Shown here in pieces: positions 25,805 to 35,906 of a stretch of 64,000 bases of DNA. The notes beneath the pieces were generated by a model. The model had not been told where the DNA came from, did not search any database, and worked only from the letters and a program-made list of their open reading frames with translations. The translations under genes were made by a program, and so were the position numbers. This DNA comes from Lysinibacillus sphaericus (GTDB lineage: Bacteria; Bacillota; Bacilli; Bacillales_A; Planococcaceae), in contig NZ_CP019980.1 of assembly GCF_002982115.1 (NCBI RefSeq), positions 1,620,001-1,684,000 of the forward strand, written 5' to 3'. The number at the start of each line of letters is the position of its first letter. The first letter of the stretch is position 1.

Positions 25805-26851
25805 TTAGGGAGAAACAATTTTTTGGATTTCAGATAGTATATGATGCTGTTTGACATCGGCTTTATAGAAATCATAGACAGGAGCTAGTTTTTCTTGAAA
25901 ACGTTGTCGTTCTGCATCATTCATTGTGTAAATTTCAAAATCGTTCTCTTGTTGTAGTTTACGTAAATCATTGCTGTTCATAAAAACTGCTTGCTTAAAT
26001 TGCCAGTCAGTAGTTTCTTTCATCGCTTCCATTAGTTGTTTTTGAACTTTGGGTGGTAGCTGTTCCCAAAATTTTTCATTCATTAAAACCGAATAACCTA
26101 AAATACCATGTTTAGTTAATGTCATATTTTTTTGAACTTTGTAAAAGCCTTTGGAAAAAATATTAGATGCCGTGTTCTCTTGTGCATCGATAGCGTGTGC
26201 TTCAAGGTCAGTAAAAATTTCACTAAAGGAAATCGATACTGGCGTTGCACCTGCTAAGCTGAATTGTTTTTCAAGTGTTTTGCTTGGCATGGTACGTATG
26301 CGTAACCCTTGTAAATCCTCAAATGAATGAATTGGATGCTCGGCAGTTAAATGTTTAAAGCCATTATGCCAAAAACCGAGGCCGCGAACATTAAAAGGCT
26401 TCAGCTCATCTAGTAATTGTTCACCGATGGGTCCTGTCAAAACTTCACGTACTTCATCATCTGTATGAAATAGATAGGGCAGATCAAGTACTTGCCAATC
26501 TGGTAGGTAAGAAGTCATTTTAGAAAAAGTAGGGATAATCATTTCAACTTTTCCATCTTGTAACGCTTGGAATTCATTTTCATCGTTATATAGCGAGGCA
26601 TTTGGATAGACATGTACTTTAACCTTACCATTTGTTTTTTCTTCAACAAGTTCTGCAAATTTAGTTGCAGCTTGTCCTTTCGGCGTATTCTCCGCTACAA
26701 CATGACTTAAATGGATGGTAATTTGTTTGTCGAGTCCTTTTTGTTCATCATCATACGGCAAGGTTTTCGAAAACAGAAAACCTTGCTGTATACTAAATAC
26801 AATCGTTAAAACGAAAACAGTGGCAATCGTTCCAAAAATAAAATTTTTCAT
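25805..26851 (-). CDS. dctB: TRAP-type solute-binding protein DctB
   Basis: Extracellular C4-dicarboxylate-binding protein of the DctP (TRAP) fold, 348 residues, with one N-terminal signal/anchor segment (about 3-22). Family features are IHLSHVVAENTPKGQAATKFAELVEE, FQALQDGKVEMIIPTF, GFWHNGFKHLT and LRIRTMPS, and the QENTASNIF strand. In Bacillus subtilis DctB does not feed a TRAP transporter but works with the DctS kinase as ligand sensor. No TRAP membrane subunits are near, and dctS is divergent next door. ATG at 26851 (GGGTG upstream) is preferred over the in-frame GTG at 26881. Confidence 0.9.
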   Translation of the reverse strand: MKNFIFGTIATVFVLTIVFSIQQGFLFSKTLPYDDEQKGLDKQITIHLSHVVAENTPKGQAATKFAELVEEKTNGKVKVHVYPNASLYNDENEFQALQDGKVEMIIPTFSKMTSYLPDWQVLDLPYLFHTDDEVREVLTGPIGEQLLDELKPFNVRGLGFWHNGFKHLTAEHPIHSFEDLQGLRIRTMPSKTLEKQFSLAGATPVSISFSEIFTDLEAHAIDAQENTASNIFSKGFYKVQKNMTLTKHGILGYSVLMNEKFWEQLPPKVQKQLMEAMKETTDWQFKQAVFMNSNDLRKLQQENDFEIYTMNDAERQRFQEKLAPVYDFYKADVKQHHILSEIQKIVSP

Positions 26852-26942
26852 ATAATACACCCAATTGATTCGTATTTTCACATGTTTTTGTTATTCTAAC
26901 ATAGGGAGAAAGCTAATACATAGTAAGAAGGAGGCAATGATA

Positions 26943-28544
26943 TTGAAATTTCAAAAATTATCGATGAAGGGAAAAATCATGTCTCTTACTTTTTTTATAC
27001 TCATGCTTTCCTTTAGTATTGGTGGTACGTTTTTACTAGGGTTTGTGATGAACGAGCAAAAAGAAAAGTTAGCAGAACAGGCGTTATTGGTAGCAAAAAC
27101 CGTATCACAGTTACCAGAATTAAAATCGGCCATTGCAAACAGCGATTTTTTAGAAGCAACTAAACATATAAATCCTGTTGTGGAAGAAATTCGAGATATT
27201 AACGGAGCACAGTATATTGTGGTTCTCGATATGCAACGACGCAAGTATTCCCATCCGAACTCGGAAGAAATAGGGACCATATCACAGTCAGGTGATTTAA
27301 ACGCGGCATTTTCGGAGCATTATTATACATCAATCGCGCATGGTGAACATGGCGATATGGTGCGTGCTTTTGTCCCGATTATGAATGATGACGGACGTCA
27401 AATTGGCGTAGTGATTGTAGGGTTTAGTGTGTTAACAGTTAGCGAGCTACTATCGTCTATACAAAAAGAGCTAATCATTACATTAGTTATGTCATTGTTA
27501 TTTAGCGCATGGGGTGCTCAAACTTTAGGGCGACATATGAAAAAGCAAATGTTTGGATTAGAACCACACGAAATTGCTAAAATGTATGTGGAACGAACTG
27601 AAACATTTAACGCAATGCATGAGGGAATTATTGCCATTGATAAAGAATTTACAATTACAATCTTTAATGAAAAAGCATGTGATATATTAGGCGTAGCACA
27701 CCGCCCTTCGGCATTAATAGGCAAAAAAATCTTCGACGTATTACCAGATACACGTCTACCCGAGATATTAGCGCTAGATCGCCCACTATATAATCGTGAA
27801 CTTTATATCAATAATCATAGTATTATGAGTAATCGGATTCCTATACAGGTAAATGGTGAAACCGTTGGTGCGGTGGCTATGTTCAAGGATCGTACAGAAG
27901 TGAAAAAGCTAGCCGAAGAACTTACAGGTGTAAAGGCGTTTGTACAGGCATTACGTGTCCAAACGCATGAACATAAAAATAAATTGCATACGATTGCTGG
28001 TCTTTTACAGCTTGGCCATTATGATCAGGCACTTACTTACTTAACGCAAGTAAAAGAAGAACATGATGAAATTACGAAGTTTTTAAATGAGCGCATTAAA
28101 AATGAAAATATATCGGGTCTATTGCTCAGTAAAATTGCCCATGCGAAAGAGCATGGGATTACACTTGAAATAGACAGAGCTAGTCGTCTGACAACATTTC
28201 CGAAAAATTTAGATCATCACGATTTTGTTATTATTTTTGGGAATCTAATCGAAAATGCCTTTGATGCATTAAGGGATAGTCCGATGGAAGAAAAGGTTGT
28301 GCATATTTCGGTGGATGAAGATGAAGATGTACTGGCAATATTAGTAACGGATAACGGTGTCGGCATGTCAGAGGCAGTAAAGGCACATATTTTTGATAAT
28401 GGCTATTCGACGAAAGAAAAAAAGGGTCGAGGAATTGGACTATATTTAATAAAAGAAATTGTCCAAAAAGGACAGGGTGAAATTGAAGTAATAAGTGAGC
28501 CGAACAAAGGGACGAGCTTTTTATTAACATTTTATCATTCTTAA
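26943..28544 (+). CDS. dctS: sensor histidine kinase DctS
   Basis: The 533-residue membrane kinase of the CitA/DcuS family senses C4-dicarboxylates. TM1 (about 10-32), an extracellular PAS-like sensor (about 35-170) and TM2 (about 175-195) come first. They are followed by a cytoplasmic PAS (about 215-320), a phospho-acceptor helix with THEHKNKLHTIAGLLQLG, and an ATPase domain with FGNLIENAFDAL, VTDNGVGMS and GRGIGLYLIKEIV. TTG at 26943 fits AAGGAGG with eight-base spacing; ATG 26937 is too close to that site. Divergent from dctB and 55 bp ahead of dctR. Confidence 0.93.
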   Translation: MKFQKLSMKGKIMSLTFFILMLSFSIGGTFLLGFVMNEQKEKLAEQALLVAKTVSQLPELKSAIANSDFLEATKHINPVVEEIRDINGAQYIVVLDMQRRKYSHPNSEEIGTISQSGDLNAAFSEHYYTSIAHGEHGDMVRAFVPIMNDDGRQIGVVIVGFSVLTVSELLSSIQKELIITLVMSLLFSAWGAQTLGRHMKKQMFGLEPHEIAKMYVERTETFNAMHEGIIAIDKEFTITIFNEKACDILGVAHRPSALIGKKIFDVLPDTRLPEILALDRPLYNRELYINNHSIMSNRIPIQVNGETVGAVAMFKDRTEVKKLAEELTGVKAFVQALRVQTHEHKNKLHTIAGLLQLGHYDQALTYLTQVKEEHDEITKFLNERIKNENISGLLLSKIAHAKEHGITLEIDRASRLTTFPKNLDHHDFVIIFGNLIENAFDALRDSPMEEKVVHISVDEDEDVLAILVTDNGVGMSEAVKAHIFDNGYSTKEKKGRGIGLYLIKEIVQKGQGEIEVISEPNKGTSFLLTFYHS

Positions 28545-28599
28545 TATACAGCGATTTTTTCGCTAATGAGTTGTACTAGAGTATATGGAGGGCTTGACA

Positions 28600-29301
28600 G
28601 TGACACAAATAAACGTGTTATTAATAGAGGACGATCCGATGGTGCGGGAAGTAAACCGTCAATTCATCGAAAAAGTAGCCGGATTTGAGGTAATAGGACA
28701 AGCCTCAAACGGCGTAGAGGGCATAGAGCAAATTTGTTCACTACAACCAGACCTTGTATTTATGGATATTTTTATGCCAGAGCAGGATGGCCTAACAAGC
28801 TTGCGGAAAATTCGAGAATTGAAAATACCAGTCGACGTTATTACCGTAACAGCAGCCAATGATATGGAAACCGTTAAACAAGTTTTGCACCTTGGTGTCT
28901 TCGATTATATTATGAAGCCTTTTTCATTTGAGCGCGTACAAGGAACGCTGGAAAATTACAAGCGCTTTAAGCAACAAATGCAAACAGAAAGAGAATTTAC
29001 GCAAGGAGAGCTCGATCAATTATTCCATTATCATAATGAGCAAGAAAAACGTGAGCTAGCAAATGAAGAAAAGTCTGAAAAAACGTTGCCGAAAGGCTTT
29101 AATCGAGCAACACTTGAAAAAGTGGTCCATTATTTACAATCAGTGGACGGTGCATCAGCAGAAGATGTTGCCAGTGGGGTGGGCATTGCGCGTGTAACAG
29201 CAAGACGGTACTTAGATTATTTAGAAAAACAACAGGAAATTACGATGGATGTCCATTACGGTGGCATTGGTCGCCCAATTAATTATTATTTTAGTAAATG
29301 A
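28600..29301 (+). CDS. dctR: response regulator DctR (CitB family)
   Basis: The 233-residue regulator is phosphorylated by DctS at Asp56 (LVFMDIFMP) and should activate dctP. Receiver domain 1-125, then a C-terminal helix-turn-helix (VASGVGIARVTARRYLDYLE) and the GGIGRPINYYF ending typical of CitB/DcuR regulators. GTG at 28600 is seven bases after GGAGGG; an ATG at 28585 overlaps that site. Ends at the repeat-type bidirectional terminator. Confidence 0.93.
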   Translation: MTQINVLLIEDDPMVREVNRQFIEKVAGFEVIGQASNGVEGIEQICSLQPDLVFMDIFMPEQDGLTSLRKIRELKIPVDVITVTAANDMETVKQVLHLGVFDYIMKPFSFERVQGTLENYKRFKQQMQTEREFTQGELDQLFHYHNEQEKRELANEEKSEKTLPKGFNRATLEKVVHYLQSVDGASAEDVASGVGIARVTARRYLDYLEKQQEITMDVHYGGIGRPINYYFSK

Positions 29302-29312
29302 CACTAAGGTGT

Positions 29313-29396
29313 GCTAAGCGGAAAGTAGCGCCGAAGCGGACAACAACGGCGTAGCAAAAAAGTGTTAGATTGATGACAATCAATCTAACACTTTTT
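29313..29396. repeat. dispersed hairpin repeat, copy B (bidirectional terminator)
   Basis: The unit reads GCGGAAAGTAGCGCCGAAGC, then about 20 bp, then GCAAAAAA. It ends in a perfect 14-bp hairpin AGTGTTAGATTGAT (29361-29374) / complement (29379-29392), with A and T runs outside. It terminates dctR and the convergent ispH. A near-identical unit lies inverted at 58686-58780, and a shortened one at 1350-1410. Confidence 0.85.
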
Positions 29397-29433
29397 CGTT
29401 TTGTTCAAGTACTTTAACATCGCCCTAAGTCAA

Positions 29434-30402
29434 TTAGTAAGGCATAATTTTATCGACAGGTTTAGGCGTTTTAATTTTTGGTAAAATTTTATCAAGTGTC
29501 ACCGTCCGTTGGATCGTATGAGTTGTTTCGTCTTTTTCATCGAATTGCTCAAGGAAAGTAATAACCTCTTTTACAATAGGGGTTGGAGTTGAGGCACCGG
29601 CAGTGACAGCAACAGTATTAATTCCTTTTAACCAATCAATTTTAAGCTCCGAAACGTCTGCAATACGATATGAAGGTGTGCCAGCAATTTCTACTGATAC
29701 TTGTGTAAGACGGTTTGAGTTATTAGATTTTGGATCACCAACAACAATTAGTAAATCAGCTTCCCCTGCTTGTTTCGCAACTGCTTCTTGACGTACTTGT
29801 GTCGCTAAACAAATTTCTTTATGAACTTCGATATGTGGGAACTTTTCTTTTAAACTATCCATTAAATGTGCAACGTCCCATTGACTCATAGTCGTTTGGT
29901 TCGTGACGAGCAATTTATCATTCGTTAAGTTTAATGCATCGATATCCGATGAAGATTGTACTAAATGAACATGGTCTGGAGCAACACCAATTGCCCCCTC
30001 TGGCTCTGGATGACCTTTCTTACCGATATAAATAATATCATAGCCCTCAGCTGATTTTTCACGAATCAAATCGTGTGTTACTGTTACGTCAGGACATGTA
30101 GCATCAATGGATACTAGGCCTTTGCGTTTCGCAATTTCACGAATTTCAGGTGAAACACCATGTGCTGTGAAAATAACAGTGCCTGTTTCAACCTGTTCAA
30201 TAATTTCTAAGCGATTATCACCATCTAGTGTAATGATACCATCCTCTTCAAAGGCATCTGTAACATGCTTATTGTGCACAATCATCCCTAAAATGTAGAT
30301 AGGTCTTGGTAATGTTTTATCGAGTGCGGCGTTACGTGCAATGACCATCGCATCAACAACACCGTAGCAATAGCCACGTGGATTAATTTTTAATACTTGC
30401 AT
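29434..30402 (-). CDS. ispH: 4-hydroxy-3-methylbut-2-enyl diphosphate reductase IspH
   Basis: Last step of the MEP isoprenoid pathway: makes IPP and DMAPP with an iron-sulfur cluster. The 322 residues carry the three cluster cysteines in [10 protein letters not shown] (Cys13), IDATCPDV and KEICLATQ. Also seen are the VHNKHVTD and TAHGVS substrate motifs and NSNRLTQVS near the C terminus. ATG 30402 follows GAAAGGAG. In Bacillus ispH (yqfP) follows yqfO directly; here it is inverted and 18 kb away, still next to yqfQ. Confidence 0.96.
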   Translation of the reverse strand: MQVLKINPRGYCYGVVDAMVIARNAALDKTLPRPIYILGMIVHNKHVTDAFEEDGIITLDGDNRLEIIEQVETGTVIFTAHGVSPEIREIAKRKGLVSIDATCPDVTVTHDLIREKSAEGYDIIYIGKKGHPEPEGAIGVAPDHVHLVQSSSDIDALNLTNDKLLVTNQTTMSQWDVAHLMDSLKEKFPHIEVHKEICLATQVRQEAVAKQAGEADLLIVVGDPKSNNSNRLTQVSVEIAGTPSYRIADVSELKIDWLKGINTVAVTAGASTPTPIVKEVITFLEQFDEKDETTHTIQRTVTLDKILPKIKTPKPVDKIMPY

Positions 30403-30471
30403 GGTTGTGACTCCTTTCAAGCTTACCTACCTACATTATAACGGACAGGCACGGCGAATACAAAGAAACGT

Positions 30472-31011
30472 TCACTCCATAGGTGGCTGGAAAATGCGCG
30501 GCTTCGATGGAAGTGGTTGTCGCGGAGTAGTCGACGCACTTTGTTGTGTTGAACGTCTAGTTCTTGTTGAACCTGCGACATTGCTAGCAGCGGCTGCATC
30601 AGTTGCAGCCGCTGCCGCACCCGCCGCCGCTCCAGCTGCAGGGAGCCCTGAAAAACCTTTATATAGTTTTAATAGTGAAGGAATGTTTTTTACCATAGGC
30701 ATTGCTTGTTGTATATAAGGGGTATACGTTTTGGCAGAGTTAAATAAACTATTTGCCTGTTGTAAAAATGAACCGATTTTAGAAGGCTCCTGTACAGGTG
30801 GTGTCGGCATTTGCCCTCCGAATGCCCCCCTCATGCCCCCAGACATTGGAAAGCCACCTGGAATTCGTGGTTGAGGAAAGCCTCCAGGCGGGTAAAAGGA
30901 CTGCGGTGGCATTTGTGGAGGTGTTGGCATCCGCATTTGCATGGGCATTTGCGCAGGCATTTGCATGCCATTTGGATACATAGGGAATTGATAAGGTGGT
31001 CTAAATACCAT
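30472..31011 (-). CDS. yqfQ: YqfQ-like protein (Pro/Met-rich)
   Basis: The 179-residue protein has an N-terminal Pro-Met-Gly-rich segment (about 1-75) and a short amphipathic region IGSFLQQANSLFNSAKTYTPYIQQAMPMVKNIPSLLKLYKG. A run of alanines and a basic Ser/Thr-rich tail follow. This is the YqfQ/VrrA-like family, of unknown function, and its place next to ispH is conserved in Bacillus. The GC-rich Ala stretch (30590-30640) is locally unlike its surroundings and may vary in length between strains. Confidence 0.82.
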   Translation of the reverse strand: MVFRPPYQFPMYPNGMQMPAQMPMQMRMPTPPQMPPQSFYPPGGFPQPRIPGGFPMSGGMRGAFGGQMPTPPVQEPSKIGSFLQQANSLFNSAKTYTPYIQQAMPMVKNIPSLLKLYKGFSGLPAAGAAAGAAAAATDAAAASNVAGSTRTRRSTQQSASTTPRQPLPSKPRIFQPPME

Positions 31012-31403
31012 AATGATCTCCTTTCATTGTACGTTTTTCATTGATGACATACCTGATTATAGATATGATATGCAGACGCTGATGTTAGCGTTCGACAACG
31101 ACTAATAACTAGAAAGTGGAAGAAATCGTAAGGAATCATGAAAGAACAGCTGTAAATACATCGTTCCATCAACTGCTTTGTAAATAAAATTCTAAAAAAA
31201 TACACAATATTTTTACTTGAGCAAGCGTATAATAATTTGTTGGTAAGTGCTAACTTAGGCAAAAAGAATGTGTATTATGGATTATATTAGTGGAAAAATG
31301 AATAATAGCGATTGGATTGTAAGAAATATGTTACAGTTATGTAAATGTGGTTTGTTATTTTTACAAAACTGTAATAGTCGGGTCCAATTGAGGAGGGTTT
31401 TTT
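31012..31403. other. 392-bp gap between yqfQ and the chemoreceptor
   Basis: No supported gene. Both flanking genes read away from the gap, so two promoters must lie here. I found no clear sigma-A or sigma-D (TAAA-N15-GCCGATAT) promoter. Confidence 0.45.
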
Positions 31404-33092
31404 GTGACAATTAAATTAAGAAGTGTGTTATCGTTTGGTATTATTATATTGCTTGTTCTAGTAATGGGGATTGTTCAACAACGAAATGCATCTTCGCAGC
31501 TAAAGGAAATACAAGTAATAAAGGAAAAGACATTTCAATCTACATTGCTAGCAGATGAAATGAAGTTGTCAGTTGTGCAGGTACAACAGTATTTAACGGA
31601 TATTAGTGCCACACGTGCCCAAAATAATTTAGATGATGGGTTTGACTTGGCACAAAAATATAGTGAAATTTTTTATCGAGACTTAGAACAATTGAAAAGC
31701 CTTCATCCCCAACAGCAAGAAAAATTAGATACGATTAAACGTGCATTTGATGCCTACTATAGCACTGGGCAGAAAATGGCAACTAGTTATATAGAAGGTG
31801 GCCATGAGGCTGGTAATCAAATAATGCTTGAATTTGATACAACGTCAATAGAAATTAATGAAAAAGTAGATGTATTCCAACAAGATAGCATTGCCGAAAT
31901 GCAAAAAAAATTAGACAATGTTGAACATCTTGTCGACCATAATAGAGACGTGTTCTTATGGATATTTGGCATTATTTTAGTCATTTGTTTAGCAGTTGGC
32001 GTCTTGTTAGTTCGTTCAATTGTAGTGCCAGTAAATAAATTGGCGGCAGCGGCTGAAGTGATTGCAAAAGGCGATTTATGTCAAAAGGATATAGAAGTTC
32101 GAACAAATGATGAAATAAGAAAATTAGCAGATTCATTTAATTTGATGAAATCTAATTTACATTCACTTATTCATAACATGACATTGAATGTGGAACATAC
32201 CACTTCCGCAGCGGAGCAATTAGCAGCTAGTACGGACGAGATATCACATTCTTCAAACGATATTGCCAATCTTGTCGAACGAATGGCTTTTAGTGATAAT
32301 CAATCTGCTGCAACTGGGCGGGAGAGTTCGATAGCGATGGATGAAACTGCACAAGGTGTTCAACGTATTGCAGAAGCTACACAAATGCTTCATACAAAAG
32401 CAATCAGTACACAATCTGCTGCAAACGAAGGCGAACAAACCTTACAAATTGCAGAAAAGCAAATGTCGATTATTCAACAATCATCTCAATCAACAAGTGA
32501 TCGAATCGATCAGCTAAGTACTCAATCTGCTGAAATTGTTAATATTACAAAAGTGATTTCTGCTATTACGGAACAAACGAATCTGTTGGCACTTAATGCC
32601 GCAATCGAAGCAGCCCGTGCAGGAGAGCATGGGAAAGGTTTTGCAATTGTTGCAGATGAAGTACGCAAACTAGCAGAGGAATCCAAAGAATCCGCAAAAC
32701 AAATTGTCGAGCTAGTAACGCTTATTCAACAAGATACGCAAGAAGTGGAAAAGGCGGTAGGGGAAACAGTAGGCAATGTTGAGGAAGGCGTGAAATTTAT
32801 TCGCAATGCCCAACATTCCTTCGATAATATTTTAAAATCTATTGAAGAGATGACGGACCAAATTGAAGATGTCTCGGCTTCAACCCAACAAATTTCAGCA
32901 AGTACAGAAGAAATGGCCGCCTCGGTAAATGAAATGTCTTCCGCTGCTGTCCATGCTGCTGAACAGTCAGATGCCGTTGCAGCGACCATTGAAGAACAAG
33001 TGGCAACTATACAGGAGATTAACACGGTTGCTAAATCGTTAAGTGAGGAAGCTTTATCAGTGAAAGAAGTTATCAATAAATTTAATATCTAA
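31404..33092 (+). CDS. methyl-accepting chemotaxis protein
   Basis: The 562-residue chemoreceptor has TM1 (about 6-24) and an extracellular four-helix sensor of about 155 residues, then TM2 (about 185-205). A HAMP domain ([21 protein letters not shown]) comes next, and a long coiled-coil signalling domain with the tip [40 protein letters not shown]. It passes ligand information to CheA/CheW. The ligand cannot be told from the sequence. GTG 31404 follows GAGGAGGG. Monocistronic with a terminator behind; no che genes nearby. Confidence 0.95.
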   Translation: MTIKLRSVLSFGIIILLVLVMGIVQQRNASSQLKEIQVIKEKTFQSTLLADEMKLSVVQVQQYLTDISATRAQNNLDDGFDLAQKYSEIFYRDLEQLKSLHPQQQEKLDTIKRAFDAYYSTGQKMATSYIEGGHEAGNQIMLEFDTTSIEINEKVDVFQQDSIAEMQKKLDNVEHLVDHNRDVFLWIFGIILVICLAVGVLLVRSIVVPVNKLAAAAEVIAKGDLCQKDIEVRTNDEIRKLADSFNLMKSNLHSLIHNMTLNVEHTTSAAEQLAASTDEISHSSNDIANLVERMAFSDNQSAATGRESSIAMDETAQGVQRIAEATQMLHTKAISTQSAANEGEQTLQIAEKQMSIIQQSSQSTSDRIDQLSTQSAEIVNITKVISAITEQTNLLALNAAIEAARAGEHGKGFAIVADEVRKLAEESKESAKQIVELVTLIQQDTQEVEKAVGETVGNVEEGVKFIRNAQHSFDNILKSIEEMTDQIEDVSASTQQISASTEEMAASVNEMSSAAVHAAEQSDAVAATIEEQVATIQEINTVAKSLSEEALSVKEVINKFNI

Positions 33093-33122
33093 TACGTTGT
33101 CGTTTCATATGCGAAATACAAA

Positions 33123-33160
33123 AGGCATGACTCCTATACTTGGGAGCCATGCCTATTTTA
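33123..33160 (+). terminator. terminator after the chemoreceptor gene
   Basis: AGGCATG...CTCC pairs with GGGAG...CATGCCT (33123-33154), followed by ATTTTA. Confidence 0.7.
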
Positions 33161-33182
33161 ATACCTTTGTAAAGTTGCTGTG

Positions 33183-33362
33183 TTAATGTTGATTGGAATC
33201 GTTTATTTTAGCCGGAGGTGCGCACGTATTGGTTGTACAACTTTTCTGTAAAGAACAGGCTGCACATTTCCCTTTTTTCTGCTTCTTAATGCTCTTATAT
33301 AAAGTAACCCCTGCATAGCCAAAAATAATACCGCCAATGACTACATTGATGATTATCGACAT
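33183..33362 (-). CDS. FeoB-associated Cys-rich membrane protein
   Basis: A 59-residue protein: one N-terminal membrane segment (MSIIINVVIGGIIFGYAG) and a basic stretch KSIKKQKKGK. Then a cysteine cluster follows, CAAC and five residues later CTTNTC. This is the pattern of the small Cys-rich partners (FeoC-like) encoded after feoB in Firmicutes, thought to assist FeoB in the membrane. It starts 13 bp after the feoB stop; its GAGGTG site overlaps the feoB stop codon, so it is co-translated. Confidence 0.88.
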   Translation of the reverse strand: MSIIINVVIGGIIFGYAGVTLYKSIKKQKKGKCAACSLQKSCTTNTCAPPAKINDSNQH

Positions 33363-33372
33363 CTTCTACACC

Positions 33373-35352
33373 TCAAATAAATAGATTCCCAATTGCGTAA
33401 ACAACGAGTGCAATTAAATAGGCAACAACAAACGGATAAATAGTAGCGAATAACGTCCATTTAGTAGATTGTGTTTCTCTTTTAATAGCGCCAACCGTTG
33501 CTAAACAAGGCATGTAGAGCAACACAAAAACTAAAAAGGTATAGGCACTTAATGCATTAAAATGGGTTGTCATAGTGGACGATAATACACCTTCATTTAC
33601 ACCATAAATAATTGCCATTGTTGAAACAATTACCTCTTTTGCTAAAAAGCCCGATATAAGGGATGCTCCAGCTTGCCATGTCCCAAATCCAAGTGGTATA
33701 AAGAGGACCCCAAAAGCGCCGCCAATCATTGCGAGAAAGCTTTCATCCATCGCTACATTTGTGCCATGTGGTCCTATATAGGATAATAGCCAAATGATAA
33801 CGGAGCCCGCAAAGATAATTGTCCCAGCTTTGCGAAGAAATCCTTTCCCTTTTTCCCATGTTGAACGCCAAAGGGTTTTAAACTGGGGCATATGATAGGA
33901 AGGCAATTCCACAAAGAAAACTGACGTCTCATTTTTTAGGAGTGTCATAGACAATAACTTTGTGACAAGTAATGCTATTACAATTCCTAATAGATATAAA
34001 GATAAGACAACCAATGATTGATGTTTTGCAAAGAATGCTGCGCCAAACAAAGCATAAACCGGTAACCGAGCTGAACAACTCATAAAGGGAGCTACAAGAA
34101 TAGTTAAAAGTCTTTCCTTTGGTTGTTCAATTGTTCTAGCCGCCATAATGCCGGGAACATTGCAACCAAAACTGATAATCATGGGAATAAAAGCTTTCCC
34201 GTTCAAGCCAAAGAATTCCATTAGACGGTCCATAACGACTGCAATTCTTGCCATATAGCCCGAATCCTCTAGTAAAGAAATAAAGAAAAACAAGACAAAG
34301 ATTTGAGGAATAAAAACGATTACCCCTCCAACACCGGCAATAATACCATCACAAATTAAATGAATAATAAAAGATGATGCGCCGATTGCCGTTAACCCAT
34401 TATAAACCGTTTCACTAAAAGGTCCACCAACAAAGCGATCCAAAAGATCTGAAAGGGGCCCGCCAATCCAAGCAAACGTTGCTTGAAACATGAAATACAT
34501 CAACGCTAAGAAGATTGGTACACCTAAAACAGGGTGTGTTAAAACTTTATCTATATGTTCGGTCCATTGTTTTTCACTTTTCTCTTGAATGACCAATTCA
34601 TTTTTAATGGTTGCGATGTAGCTGTCCCGTTGATTTGTAATGGCGCCACTTAACGACTCACCTATTTCAGTTGCTAGTGCCGTTCGAATCGTTTGTATTT
34701 TATGCAAGTAGTCCTCGTTTTGTAAGAAAGCATCGATAGCCTGATTGCCCATTAAAAATTGAATCGCACACCATCTTTTTTGCTCAGCAGCCACATTTTG
34801 TAGCAGGTCTTCAATCGTTGCAATGGCTGTTTCGATAGGGGTATCGTATGTTAACGTAAAATGTTGTTCGAGTTGGGAAGTGCTTTCTAATGCTTGATAA
34901 ATCCCCTCGATGCCTTTTCCTGTACGAGCGACAATTGGAATTACAGGTACACCTAAAGTACTTTGTAATTTCTCTATGTTAATGGAGATGCCCTTTTTCT
35001 TCGCAACGTCCATCATATTTAAGCAAATAATAATAGGCTTTCTTAGTTCTAATAAATCGAGTGTTAGTTGCATATTTCGTTCGAAATTGGATGCATCGAT
35101 AATATTTAAAAGCCCATCTATTTGTTCTTCTAGTAGAAATGTAGTAACGACGCTTTCATCTCTAGAAATAGGATTAAGTGTATAAACACCAGGCAAATCG
35201 ATAATTTCTTTATTGAGCTTCTTTACCTGTCCTACCTTTTTTTCAACCGTTACACCACTCCAATTGCCAACATATTCGTATGAATTTGTTAATGTATTAA
35301 ATAATGATGTTTTTCCAATATTAGGGTTTCCTATTAAAGCTAATCGCCTCAT
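33373..35352 (-). CDS. feoB: ferrous iron transporter FeoB
   Basis: The 659-residue Fe2+ transporter has an N-terminal G domain: G1 GNPNIGKTS (8-16), G3 DLPGVYTL, and G4 NMMD. A GDI-like helical domain follows, then two Gate repeats with about eight membrane segments (core motif SFGCNVPGIMAARTI with the Cys implicated in iron passage, and GFLAKEVIVSTM). The ATG overlaps the feoA stop (ATGA). Operon feoA-feoB-Cys-rich gene, with a Fur box upstream. Confidence 0.96.
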   Translation of the reverse strand: MRRLALIGNPNIGKTSLFNTLTNSYEYVGNWSGVTVEKKVGQVKKLNKEIIDLPGVYTLNPISRDESVVTTFLLEEQIDGLLNIIDASNFERNMQLTLDLLELRKPIIICLNMMDVAKKKGISINIEKLQSTLGVPVIPIVARTGKGIEGIYQALESTSQLEQHFTLTYDTPIETAIATIEDLLQNVAAEQKRWCAIQFLMGNQAIDAFLQNEDYLHKIQTIRTALATEIGESLSGAITNQRDSYIATIKNELVIQEKSEKQWTEHIDKVLTHPVLGVPIFLALMYFMFQATFAWIGGPLSDLLDRFVGGPFSETVYNGLTAIGASSFIIHLICDGIIAGVGGVIVFIPQIFVLFFFISLLEDSGYMARIAVVMDRLMEFFGLNGKAFIPMIISFGCNVPGIMAARTIEQPKERLLTILVAPFMSCSARLPVYALFGAAFFAKHQSLVVLSLYLLGIVIALLVTKLLSMTLLKNETSVFFVELPSYHMPQFKTLWRSTWEKGKGFLRKAGTIIFAGSVIIWLLSYIGPHGTNVAMDESFLAMIGGAFGVLFIPLGFGTWQAGASLISGFLAKEVIVSTMAIIYGVNEGVLSSTMTTHFNALSAYTFLVFVLLYMPCLATVGAIKRETQSTKWTLFATIYPFVVAYLIALVVYAIGNLFI

Positions 35353-35576
35353 AATTGTTCTACCTTTATGTTCATTAAGTCTTTTTTACGCAGGCCGATT
35401 TTCTGACCTTGGCATTCCATTATACAGGCGCCAGAAAACCAACCTTTTTGAACCATACATACTTGGCAGCCCTCTTTTATGCCAAATGCATTTAAACGTT
35501 TCATTAAGAGTGCATCGACTTGCTGTAGGTCTTTAACTTTAACTTTTTCACCCAATTGAACCGCATGAAGGTCCAT
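35349..35576 (-). CDS. feoA: FeoA
   Basis: A 75-residue SH3-like cytosolic partner of FeoB. Matches the family in size and in DALLMKRLNAFGIKEGCQVCMVQKG and IGLRKKDLMNIKVE. First gene of the Fur-controlled feo operon. Confidence 0.92.
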   Translation of the reverse strand: MDLHAVQLGEKVKVKDLQQVDALLMKRLNAFGIKEGCQVCMVQKGWFSGACIMECQGQKIGLRKKDLMNIKVEQL

Positions 35577-35600
35577 GAAATCTACCTACTTCCTTGTGAG

Positions 35601-35615
35601 TGATAATCATTGTCA
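35601..35615 (-). promoter_or_regulatory. Fur box of the feo operon
   Basis: TGATAATCATTGTCA differs from the Bacillus 7-1-7 Fur consensus TGATAATNATTATCA at one base. It lies 25-39 bp before the feoA start. Confidence 0.85.
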
Positions 35616-35906
35616 AAATAAATAATATAGTATCACCTTTTATGCAATCTATCAATAAGAGGTTTACAGTAGGAAACAATATGAAAGTCGCTTTAAGCTA
35701 TAAGGATGGTTGGGGAATAGTCATGCTTCCTATAAAGCAGGTAGAAAGTAAAAAGGAGACAATCCAATAGGGGAAGTTGTCTGTCGCCAATGAAGTGGTG
35801 TCATGTCATGTAACTGGCACCTTATTCAAAGGCATAACGGACTTTTCCCCAATAGGAGTGTGGTTACTAGAGGTAAATGCGCTTGCTAACTTGCCCTATC
35901 GGTTTT
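35616..35906. other. gap between feoA promoter and kdpE
   Basis: No gene I would stand behind. There is a 29-codon frame on the plus strand (ATG 35681 to TAG 35770, starting MKVALSYKDGWGIV, with AGGAAA upstream) that could be a tiny peptide or a gene remnant. An inverted repeat AGACAA/TTGTCT lies near 35758-35781. No clear terminator for kdpE was found. Confidence 0.35.

Noticed and set aside
25805-26851. TRAP transporter operon
   Set aside because: Only the binding protein is present, with no DctQ or DctM subunits; the Bacillus DctB sensor role fits better.
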